Under the pieces are notes generated by a model. That model saw only the letters and a list, made by a program, of their open reading frames with translations, ran no database searches and was not told where the DNA came from. The translations under genes and the position numbers were made by a program. A stretch of DNA of 64,000 nt from positions 130,994,465 through 131,058,464 of the forward strand of contig NC_067477.1 of NCBI RefSeq assembly GCF_947179515.1, in the 5' to 3' direction. Source of the DNA: Apodemus sylvaticus. Taxonomy: Eukaryota; Chordata; Mammalia; Rodentia; Muridae. Shown piece by piece: positions 55,888-64,000 of the stretch. Position 1 is the stretch's first letter; each line of letters opens with the position of its first letter.

Positions 55888-56400
55888 TTTTACACTCCAT
55901 AGTTTATTTCCTTCCCCGCCCCATCCACCCATCACATTTCACATCATCCCATACCTCCTCCCCACAGCCCTGTCTCCACATGGATGTCCTTTCCTGCAAC
56001 CCCACATGACCTCTAAACTCCCTGGGGCCTCCAGTCTCTTGGGGATTAGGTGCATCATATCTGAAAGAACACAAACCTGTATGTGTGTTGGGGGCCTCAT
56101 ATCAGCTGGTGTATGCTGCCTGTTTGGTGTCCAGTGTTTGAGAGATCTCAGGGATCCAGATTAAGTGAAACTGTTGGTCTTACAGGGTCTCCCTTCTCCT
56201 CAGCTTCTTTCACCCCTCCCTAATTCAGCAACAGGGGTCAGCTGCTTCTGTCTATTGGTTAGGCACAAACATCTGCATCTGACTCTTTCAGTTGCTTGTT
56301 GGGTCTTCCGGAGTGTGGTCATGCTAGGTCCCTTTTTGTGAGCACTCCATAGCCTCAGTAATAGTGTCAGGCCTTGGTAATTGGGAGGGGGGCTGCCAAT
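55888..56400 (-). mobile_element. L1 3' UTR, antisense
   Basis: CTCTTGGGGATTAGGTGCATC, GTTGGGGGCCTCATATCAGC, CCAGTGTTTGAGAGATCTCA, CTTCTGTCTATTGGTTAGGC and CCTTTTTGTGAGCACTCCAT follow a reversed L1 3' UTR. The left edge is T-rich. Confidence 0.9.
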
Positions 56401-56783
56401 GCCCAGACAAGACAGCAAAAGAAGACATCTTGGCATGCATATAGATCATCTCCAGATCACACGCCTGTTTGCCCAGCTTTTCCCCCATGCAGAAGGACCC
56501 AGGGCCCTGCATTCTTCCTTCTGAGCTGGGTGTAGCCACTCCGGGAGCACACCACAGCTGTGGAGAGCCAGTCTCTTCCTTCTGGGAAGAAGAGAAAAAC
56601 AGGATTGTGTCTAAGAAGTCATCTCAATATAACTGCTCCAGGCTACTCACCCCTATAGCTTAGTAATCCTCTCTATCAGCCCAACCAGCCTCACACAAAC
56701 CACAGATTATCAACTGCTTGCCCCTCTGCCTGCCCTTTCATCCTTTCTAGGAGAACTCTGACTTTAGCTAGGATTAGAGCCTT
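56401..56783. other. Unassigned sequence
   Basis: No gene or clear repeat was recognised before the U4 relic. Confidence 0.5.
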
Positions 56784-56799
56784 TTGGAATAAGACTACA
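56784..56799. repeat. Left target-site duplication of the U4 relic
   Basis: TTGGAATAAGACTACA, identical to 56860-56875. The last A may belong to either the duplication or the first U4 base. Confidence 0.95.
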
Positions 56800-56862
56800 G
56801 CTTTGCGCAGTGGCAGTATTGTAGCCAATGAGGTTTATCCGAGGCGTGATTATTGCTAATTG
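56799..56862 (+). pseudogene. Rnu4-ps: Truncated U4 snRNA retropseudogene (5' 64 nt)
   Basis: U4 pairs with U6 in the spliceosome, and this copy holds only the 5' part. It starts AGCTTTGCGCAGTGGCAGTA and runs through AGCCAATGAGGTTTATCCGA to GCTAATTG, the stem II/5' stem-loop region of U4 (positions 1-64). Two differences from the U4 sequence I recall, at 56820 and 56847, are both C to T at CpG sites. The 3' stem-loop and Sm site are absent, and no A-tail is present. TTGGAATAAGACTACA at 56784-56799 is repeated exactly at 56860-56875, so the copy arrived by target-primed reverse transcription. Confidence 0.95.
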
Positions 56863-56875
56863 GAATAAGACTACA
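56860..56875. repeat. Right target-site duplication of the U4 relic
   Basis: TTGGAATAAGACTACA. Its first three bases, TTG, also match U4 positions 62-64, so the junction sits in microhomology. Confidence 0.95.
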
Positions 56876-57738
56876 TTTCCCAGACTCCTTAGAGCAAATG
56901 CTCTGGCCAGTGGGCTGTAAAGGAAAGCATTATGGAAGACTTGCCGGGAGGCACAAACAAGGCAGCCCCTTCCTCCCTTCCTTTTCGCCTCCCTCATCCT
57001 GCTTCCTGGGAGTGAGAGGTTACCTCTGGTAACAATGGCAGTCTCAAACTAGAGCAGCTGAGCAGAGATATAAAAGGGATCTTGGATCCTGATGGCATAG
57101 AATGTGGTGGGCCCACCTTCAGACTTCTTTGATGTGAGACCATAAAACCTTTATGTGGAGGAACCACTGTCTTTTTAAGATCCCTGCTATGGGCAGCCTG
57201 ACCTCATTCCTGGCTGGCTCCCTAAATTCCATTCGCTTCTTACCTATTAAGAACTGAGTAGAGAAATTAAAATCTAAACTACCTTAACTTACCGAGGAAA
57301 AACATGTCAGTAAATTAAAATATTCCTATGGCTCGGTTATGTTGACCAGCACAAATTCACCTCAGGCTCTTGAAAGCCTTGGGGCCAAGCCTATCAAAGC
57401 TGTTCCTTGGCACAAGGTAGACGTTCTGTTTTCCTGTGAAAAGAAAACATTATTCTACAAAGGAAGAGCCTCAATGAACAAGCGGACTCTGTTATGTCTT
57501 CGTTGGTGGTCATGTTCAAGCCAAGCTCCAAGCCGAACTCTAAATAGCCGCTTCCTTTGAACGTAGGCCAGCGCATTAGCGGTCTCGGAGGAGTGGTCAA
57601 ACGTTCACAGCTGACTTGTGTTCCAAGCCACGAAGCCTCCAGGCCAGGTTTCTTCCGTGGAGGGAATCCAGCTGGCCCTGGTCTCCACAGTCATTGGCAG
57701 TCCCGCCCTCCCCAAGCTGTTATGTGAGGGGAACCTCT
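56876..57738. other. Unassigned sequence
   Basis: Frames 57339-57560 (plus) and 57394-57600 (minus) overlap and have no recognised product. No repeat was recognised. Confidence 0.45.
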
Positions 57739-57739
57739 G

Positions 57740-57885
57740 TCCAGGAGCAACAGTGCTCCAGCTGGTGAAATCTCAGAACCCCAGAGGTGTTAGGGGTGCT
57801 TGTTTAAACACAAACTACTGGACTCCACCCCCGGAGTTTCTGATTCAGTAGATTTTATGCAGAACCCAAATATTTGTAACATTCA
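57740..57885 (+). mobile_element. MER20 hAT-Charlie remnant
   Basis: GGTGAAATCTCAGAACCCCAG, GTGCTTGTTTAAACACAAAC, then TGGACTCCACCCCCGGAGTTTC, TGATTCAGTAG and AATATTTGTAACATTCAC, in the order of MER20. It interrupts the otherwise unassigned frame 57618-57851. Terminal inverted repeats are not clear. Confidence 0.8.
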
Positions 57886-58255
57886 CAAATCTTGAACAGG
57901 AACAGATATTGCCAGTCCAAAGAGTGCACTGGGAGGCCTCCTGTCCTTCGGGAAGAGACATTTCTTCATTACTTTCTTTCTGACCTTTGGGGAATGCCCT
58001 AGCCTCGGTGCTGGTCTCTGCATGGCTGCCCTGAGAACACGCGCCCAGGCCCTTCCTCTCTCGTCCTGGTATCAGGATTCCTGTCCACAGCAATCTCCCT
58101 CACTCCCCCAAGCCAGCTTGTTGTGACGTATCCCTTACAGAGTGGGAAATGGCAGCAGGGTGGAATTAAGTCACTTATTTCTCCTCAATATATTAAAGTA
58201 TGTTGTTTTGTAATCATTTTTATAAAATAATAAAAGAATAATGTAAAGGGAACAG
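57886..58255. other. Unassigned sequence
   Basis: No gene or clear repeat was recognised. The antisense 82-codon frame 57845-58093 starts in MER20 flank. Confidence 0.45.
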
Positions 58256-58261
58256 ATGCGT

Positions 58262-58335
58262 TGGGAACATTTTTGAGCACTTGCTATGCCCAAGGCTATG
58301 TGGAAAGTGTTCAATGAATCACTGTCACCAGTCGC
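58262..58335 (+). repeat. MIR SINE remnant
   Basis: TTTTTGAGCACTTGCTATGCCC and AAGTGTTCAATGAATCACTG match the MIR 5' to core region. Confidence 0.6.
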
Positions 58336-59125
58336 AAACGTAAAACAAACTCTGAAGCTCCTTTGCCCAGTGTAAAACGACTATTCAGGGACAGACTCAG
58401 TTCTAGCCTAACCCTGGTCCATAGCCTGGTCATCTAATTCTCTAGTCATGGTACTGTTTGGAAATGCTGCGAATTTGGGCCTGAAATAGTAAGTAAAGTA
58501 AAAATACTTAACCGCACAAGCAGTGGCTATGGGGACACACACACACAGACACACACACACACACTAAAGTTTTAAAAGAAAATAACATTAGTTTTTAAAT
58601 TCTACTCAGACTTACTTTTCATTAAGGATGACTCTGCCCTGAGGAGAGAAAAATCTGGACGTTTCGGGAGTGGTCCTTACTTTCTCAATGCCAAGCACAG
58701 ATTTGCACGCAGTGTATAACAGATTTGTAGTTCCTCTCTGTCACTAAACCCCCGTGGGAGGGCCATCTGGGCACAGTTGTCTGGAACGACCTCTTGCAGG
58801 GATGATAATCAATAGATAGAAAACTGAGAAACACGGAGTTTGAGCCCCCTGGCCACGAGCCGTTGTGTCAGGAGAGCAAACACTGACTTACACAGTTCTC
58901 AAGGTTCCTTCAGGGAGCAAACGTGTCACCAAGGCCAATGACAACATCTACCATCTGTCCCCTGAAAGCCATGTGGTCCCCGAGGGATGCTCCTATTCAG
59001 CGTTCCATTGTGCTGTAACGTGTGAAGAGATGGTCTTCACTGTGACATTTGGGGAGCATAACATTGATGCTTATACTCTGTTCCTGTCGCCTCCCTACCG
59101 GCCCCCCACTCTGGCTGGTCACCTT
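58336..59125. other. Unassigned sequence with a short (CA)n
   Basis: CA units at 58534-58564. The 151-codon frame 58865-59320 begins here and runs into old antisense L1, so it is unlikely to be a gene. Confidence 0.45.
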
Positions 59126-59837
59126 TGGCCTCTCAGATGGTCCCCCCTCCTGCTGTCACCCCACGTGTCCCAGGACTCTCTCCTGCTTCCTCGTGCTCTC
59201 TTCAGCCCTCCTTCTCTGCTCTCATGGTCCCTTTCTGCTGTCACACACAGACCCACGATTCTTTATCCCACACATGATATTATCTATTTTTCTGAGTCCG
59301 GCTTATTTTGTCTGACATGATTCCTAATTTCATCCATTTCCCCATGGATGTCATAATTTCATTCTTTTTCAGTTGCACAACATTCCACTGTGCTGTATAC
59401 CGTATATTTTCATGCATTCATCTGTTAATGGGACCTGGGCTAGTCCCATATCTTGCCTGTTATAAATGGTGCCTCGATAAACATGGATTCACCGGAACCT
59501 CCTCTGTTGAGGAGTCTGCACACTAATCCCCATGGCTGCCACAGTTTATCTCCCATCAGTCGGGGGGAATGAGCGTTTCTCCTGCCCTGGATCCCCTCCA
59601 GTATCCACTCCTCTTGGTTTCCTTGACGATCGTCGCCCAATACAACGTGAGATGTAATTTTAAATCCGTTTTAATTTACGTTTCTCTGATGGCTAAAGAC
59701 ATTCACTTATTTTCAAAGGTTTGTTGCCCATTTTTATTTCTTCCTTTGAGAAATGTCTAATTGATCAGGCCACCGATAGGATGGATGATTTTGATGTTTT
59801 GGGTATTTGCCTTTTTAAGTTTTATGCGGTCTAAATA

Positions 59838-59872
59838 TTGTTTTGTTTTTGTTTTTGTTTTTGTTTTTGTTT
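59838..59872. repeat. (GTTTTT)n simple repeat
   Basis: About five GTTTTT units beside a B2. They probably grew from the T-rich end of the reversed B2. Confidence 0.93.
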
Positions 59873-60027
59873 ATGAGTATATTGTAGCTGTCTTCAGATG
59901 CACCAGAAGAGGGCATCAGATCCCATTACAGATGGTTATGAGCCACCATGTGGTTGCTGGGAATTGAACTCAGAACCTCTAGAAGAGCAGTCAGTGCTCT
60001 TAACCACTGAGCCAGCTCTCCAGCCCT
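59873..60027 (-). repeat. B2 SINE, antisense, nested in old L1
   Basis: TATTGTAGCTGTCTTCAGAT, GGTTATGAGCCACCATGTGG, GAATTGAACTCAGAACCTCT and GAGCCAGCTCTCCAGCCC. Close to the young B2 consensus. Confidence 0.97.
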
Positions 60028-60867
60028 AGATCTTAACTGAATGTATAGTGAGCAAAGATAAATTCCTTCCTGCCGACACCGCTTTTTACCTGCTATGGCT
60101 ACCTCTGCAGTACAGATGCTTTAGAATTTCATGCAATCCTATCGGTCAGTTCTTTGGATTGTTCCCAGTGTTGCTGGAGTCCTTTGCAGAAATCCCTTGC
60201 TGTTGCAAGATATTTCCTATCCATTCACATTGAGGCATGAGAAGCCAGTGATTGGGGGAGGGGTAAGGGAATTGAGGGGTGGAGGGGGGAGGGCTTGGGG
60301 GACAAGAGGAGCGGAGCCGAGAAGGAGACTCGGGTATCCAGATGGCTTCTGGTGTTTTGAAGAGGTTAGAAAATTGGGATAAGACTTTATCATTGTATAT
60401 TGGCATTATGTAATTGCGAGTTTTACATACATAAATAGATTTGGTTAACTATTCAAGTTTAAGAGTCATGCTTTACCGGATACTTGGAAGGAGTGGTGCA
60501 GAGGTACCACTCTGGCGGGGCAGTACTCTTTATTAATTATTACCCACTACACCTTGCCTGTGCCTAAGTATTTTACTTCCATTTTCTTCCATCAGTGTTA
60601 GAGTCTGAGGCCTTATGTTATAGACTTTGATCCATTTGGAGTTGATTTTTGTGTAGGAAGAAAGTGACTCTTCTTTCCTTCTCTTATATGTAGAGACCCT
60701 GCTTCCCCACACCATCTATTGGAGAGCCCATCTTTCTCTCTAATATATGATTTTAATAGACATAGTAACAAATTTGGAAACAATAACTGTCACGCTACCT
60801 TTAATACTGAGCAAAACCGTGACATATGTATATCTGTAGACAAGGTAAGAACAAAGCCAGTCTCTTG

Positions 60868-61235
60868 TTTCTGTGAGGAGACACCATGACCATGGCAACT
60901 ATTATAACGGCATTTGGTTGGGGCTGGCTTACATTTCGGAGGTTTTGTCCATCATCAACATGCCCGCTAGCATGGCAGGACGCAGGCTAGCATACAGGCA
61001 GACACGGTCAAGAAAGAACTGTGAGCTCTAAGTCCAGATCTGAAGGCAGCAGGCAGAGAGAGAACCACTGACTTGAGCATCTGAAACCTTAAAGCCCACC
61101 CTCAGTGACACACTTCCTCCAACAAAGCCACGCCTATTCCAACAAGGCCACACTTCCTAATAGAGCCACTCCCCGGTGACTAAGCGGTCACATCTATGAG
61201 CCAATGGGGGCCATTCTATTCAAACCACCACACCA
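60868..61235 (+). mobile_element. LTR-like repeat
   Basis: CTGTGAGGAGACACCATGACC to AGAGCCACTCCCCGGTG and CAAACCACCACAC. Same family as 1-135 and 43644-43980. AACAAAGCCACGCC and AACAAGGCCACAC show an internal 18-bp duplication near 61122-61150. Confidence 0.8.
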
Positions 61236-61636
61236 TCTGTGTCCCAGGGGTTGAGCAGAGGAAGTGAGCTAGCCACTGAGGCTTTACTGGAGGTAGAAGG
61301 GACTGAGCTGCAGGGGTGACACCCAGGAGAGGCTTGGTAGCTCTGTTTCTTAGGACACAAGCTTTTCTAATGTGTGCCTGGACAGAATAAGAGACTAGAG
61401 ACCTAAGAAGGCCTGGGCTTCAACTGAGCCAAACAGCAAAATCCTGGTAAAGCTTTGGAGTGACAGACATGTGCTGAGCACACTTCAGACCCATGGGACT
61501 GCACTGTGTGTGACCTACGAACGGTGACTCAGGTGCAGAAGCAGAGTAAAGATTTCATAACCCAACCTTATATCAACCGCAGCCTGATACAACACAAAGT
61601 ACCCACATGACCCCCAAACTTTCATTTGGGGGAAGC
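61236..61636. other. Unassigned sequence
   Basis: No feature was recognised. Confidence 0.5.
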
Positions 61637-61639
61637 AGG

Positions 61640-61725
61640 AGTGGGGTTGAGACAAGGTCTCATACTGGCCACACTGGGCACCTTGAACTTATAATAATCC
61701 TCCTGTCCCAGCATCCTGAGTGCTG
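61640..61725 (-). repeat. B1-related/B4 fragment, antisense
   Basis: GAGACAAGGTCTCATACTGG, CCACACTGGGCACCTTGAAC and CCCAGCATCCTGAGTGCTG keep the order of a reversed B1 3' region. Confidence 0.7.
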
Positions 61726-62530
61726 TCGCCACCAGCAAGAGTCAGCTTCTAATGAAGTATTCTTGCCAATAATGTCGAACCTGAACCTGGTCATGAGAAA
61801 ACAGCCCGGCACCCCCAGCCGTGGGACCTTCTGGAATACAGCTGGCCTGAACTCTCCAAGAAAGGCAATTTCACTCTTCAAAAAGAAAAAATCAAAGTTG
61901 GTGATGCAATTTACACAAAAGACACCGCGAAGACTAAATTCAACGCATAAACTCTGATTAAAGCTCGGGCATAAAACACATACAAATATTTAAGAAGAGG
62001 ATAAGTGGGGTAATACGATATTAAAATGTGGATCAGATGTTAAGCTGTTGAAATCCTTGTTGTGGTGGTAATACTGTGGCTTGTTAATTGTTTATATAAA
62101 CCATCTGCTAAATATTTAAGAGTCAAAGTGTTAAGATTTCTGCCAATTTTTTTTTCTCAAATGGCTCAGGATAAAAGAAATATAGAGGGTGGACAAGGGA
62201 AATGTGGTAACAATAGTAACACTGGGTAAATCTCAGAAGGGACAGCGGCTACAGTCACCCTTCCCTCTCTCTTTGGCTAGCCTCAGCTCACTTGGCTAGC
62301 CTCAACTCACGTGACTGTCACGCAGCACAATCAATTCCTTGCTGTCTTTTGAAATCTACAACCTGAACATCTCAGCCAGCCGTGCAGCCACACACCTGAG
62401 GCAGCTGCCTTTCCTTTCCTTCTGGGGTCCTGAAGTCCCTAAACTAACACATCGCAGACTTCATGGGATGCACACAGTCTCCAAGTTTCTGATCCTGAGG
62501 GTTCAGAATTCACATTTTTTGAATATTTAT
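61726..62530. other. Unassigned sequence
   Basis: A tandem word CACTTGGCTAGCCTCA near 62270-62305 occurs twice (CTTTGGCTAGCCTCAGCTCA, CTTGGCTAGCCTCAACTCAC). No gene was recognised. Confidence 0.45.
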
Positions 62531-62534
62531 TATG

Positions 62535-62625
62535 ATGTGTACATATGTGCACAGGTGCTCTTGGAAGCCAGAAGAAGACATCAGACCCTCCCTGGGGCTT
62601 GAGTGGCAGGCAGTTGTGAGATTTG
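62535..62625 (-). repeat. B2/B3 fragment, antisense
   Basis: GTACATATGTGCACAGGTGC, CCAGAAGAAGACATCAGACC and AGGCAGTTGTGAG match a reversed B2/B3 tail half. Confidence 0.78.
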
Positions 62626-63245
62626 TGTGTTAAGAAAGAGAACAGATCCTCTGGTAGAACAGCAAGAGCTCTAAGCTCTCCAGCCCTTAGACTTCACCTT
62701 TCTAGCAAATGCCCAGGTGAGTTGGCCCGGAAACACAGTGTGAGAATGACTTCCCGGAGCCCAGTGCTCAGACAGCCACTCCTAATCCACCTGCAAGTGT
62801 GCTGTGACCTGAAGCCCACAAGATGTTCAATCTTGCCTTGGACCATCATTGCAATGTGGCAATAGTGCCACTAGGGGGCAGCAGGCCCCTGTGTAAAGTA
62901 ACTTCCTTTAGGCAAGTAATTTGATTCTCAAGAGCCCTTTACTGAGTTTTGACATTCTGCAAAGGATGGGATGCTTGAGGCAAAAGGATCAGAGTACAAA
63001 AATCCTTTACCCTGATTAGTGTCCCCGCATAGCCTCCCCTGGAGTATGCAAGTTCAGAGGTCATGAGACATCAATACCTCTGTGTGACAGAAAAAAAAAA
63101 ATGCTCATAAAGATTGTCCAAGCCCAGAGGCATGGCCAAGGCTGAGCACAGACGTTAGCCTCCTGCCTGCCACAGTGCCATAGCTGTGATTTCCCTGTGG
63201 CTAGCTACCCAGGGAATCTCCCCTTTCCTTCGTGACCTGTCAATC
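62626..63245. other. Unassigned sequence
   Basis: No feature was recognised. A run of about 10 A lies at about 63091-63101. Confidence 0.45.
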
Positions 63246-63249
63246 ATAC

Positions 63250-63370
63250 ACACATTTCCTCACTTTCCAGCGAATGAAGGGGAGCTGGGAAGAAATCAAA
63301 GGACTTCCACAATGAGTTGCCGCTGGAGCTAGGATTTGAACTCGGGTCCCACCTGCTGCTTCCCCAAAGT
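63250..63370 (+). repeat. MIR SINE remnant
   Basis: GGAGCTAGGATTTGAACTCGGGTCCC and CTGCTTCCCCAAAGTC match the MIR 3' region. Diverged upstream. Confidence 0.65.
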
Positions 63371-64000
63371 CACATGTCACCAGGAGACAATTGAGCAGAG
63401 CTAGTCCTTAGCATGTTCTCAAGTGGTGACCGGTCTAGGAAAACCCAAGAGGGATGTTCTCTTTCCAAATGCCCCAAGAAGGCTACCAGGTTATAATGGC
63501 CATATATCCCACTTTTCACCAGAGCCTGGACAGGCTATATTCAGTTTGCCCCAGACCAAAGAACAAGAGGTAATGGGCCAGAGATCTACACCTACACGTG
63601 CACTACAGTGATTGCGTTATTATTATACATCCCAGCCCCGAACTTTCTGAACCAAAACATTGGGCATAGAGAATGTCTCAAAGTGTGTAGGACATTGAGT
63701 AACTCTGAGCATTCCACCAGCTCCCAGGGCCTCCCATGCCCAGAGCCCTGACAGACAAGACCTGTCTCAGAGAGCCCTCCCCATCTGCCTATTGCCAAGC
63801 TAGGGTCTTCGCCAAGAATGGTCCAGAAAACCAGGTCAGACTATGGTGCACACAGAAAACCCCTTGATGAAGAGCTACTGAGGAAACGAAACACGGGTTC
63901 TTGAGGCTCTCACTGCTCTTCATCCACTACCACGGAGAGACACAGGAGAAAGGAAGGGCCTGACACCAGATGGGGGCTGGAGGCTGGCTGACCTGTCCCT
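63371..64000. other. Unassigned sequence to the window end
   Basis: Frames 63423-63611 (plus) and 63592-63798 (minus) have no recognised product. No repeat was recognised. Confidence 0.45.

Larger units (their letters stand above)
59130..60745 (-). mobile_element. Old L1 ORF2 and flank, antisense, in pieces
   Basis: TTTTCTGAGTCCGGCTTATT, ACAACATTCCACTGTGCTGT and TTTGTTGCCCATTTTTATTT (to 59835), AGTCCTTTGCAGAAATCCCT (to 60230) and TTTGATCCATTTGGAGTTGA (60625-60646) keep the order of reversed ORF2. A B2 (59873-60027) splits it. A G-rich stretch at 60240-60330 does not look like L1. Confidence 0.75.

Noticed and set aside
56799..56862. A functional U4 gene
   Set aside because: Only 64 nt are present, the Sm site and 3' stem-loop are missing, and target-site duplications show it was inserted as a copy.
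58865..59320. 151-codon open frame on the plus strand as a possible gene
   Set aside because: Its second half lies in old antisense L1 text and the first half shows no domain or splice context.
1..64000. A previously undescribed gene system, operon or defence-type locus
   Set aside because: No intact coding gene was found. The window is explained by rodent transposons, microsatellites and sequence I could not assign. Spliced exons of unknown genes cannot be excluded from sequence reading alone; rat RNA-seq and cross-species alignment would decide.

Overview
This window looks like intergenic or intronic DNA from a murid rodent, most probably rat (Rattus). The evidence is the repeat content: B1, B2/B3, B4/RSINE and ID-like SINEs, several 5'-truncated L1 elements whose 3' ends resemble the rat-type L1 tail (ending near 9284, 21772 and 36663), Lx-like older L1s, MaLR LTRs, the rodent hAT element URR1, ancient MIR and MER20 copies, and long CA, AG and GGAA microsatellites. 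I found no intact protein-coding gene and no exon I could defend. The open frames of 60 to 160 codons lie in repeats, low-complexity DNA or unrecognised sequence.

Two gene-derived relics stand out. At 7.56-9.43 kb is a processed pseudogene of the phosphomannomutase gene Pmm1. It lacks introns, has frameshifts and stops, and probably kept its 3' UTR and poly(A) tail. It was later split by a 0.7-kb L1. At 56.80-56.86 kb is a 64-nt 5' fragment of U4 snRNA flanked by a perfect 16-bp target-site duplication and with no A-tail. It is a truncated snRNA retropseudogene.

Layout. 0-7 kb: an LTR-like fragment, MIR, B4/B3, a 20-bp x10 minisatellite and a long GGAA tract. 7-10.6 kb: B2, the Pmm1 pseudogene with its L1, then an antisense L1 3' end with a C-rich tract. 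10.6-19.6 kb: mostly unassigned sequence with scattered B1, B2, old L1 and AG/TG tracts. 19.7-22.1 kb: a 47-bp x10 minisatellite, a 5'-inverted L1 with perfect target-site duplication, and a MaLR LTR broken by a B1 and a second inverted L1. 23.5-26.6 kb: an ancient inverted L1, an LTR-internal-LTR-like unit and an RSINE with an expanded tail. 28-31.6 kb: old L1 and a long Lx-type L1. 36-44.7 kb: L1 copies with target-site duplications (one inside a B2), URR1, MaLR LTR and LTR-like repeats. 47.7-49 kb: two inverted LTR-like copies, one with a nested B2. 51-57 kb: long CA/TG tracts, MaLR LTR, URR1, antisense L1 and the U4 relic. 57.7-64 kb: MER20, old antisense L1 with a nested B2, an LTR-like copy and MIR.

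No operon, mobile gene cassette, CRISPR array or novel gene system is visible. The value of the window lies in its retrotransposition record: target-site duplications, nested insertions and three probable twin-priming inversions. Repeat family names come from remembered consensus sequences; I ran no alignment or repeat-masking, so boundaries are approximate unless set by a target-site duplication.
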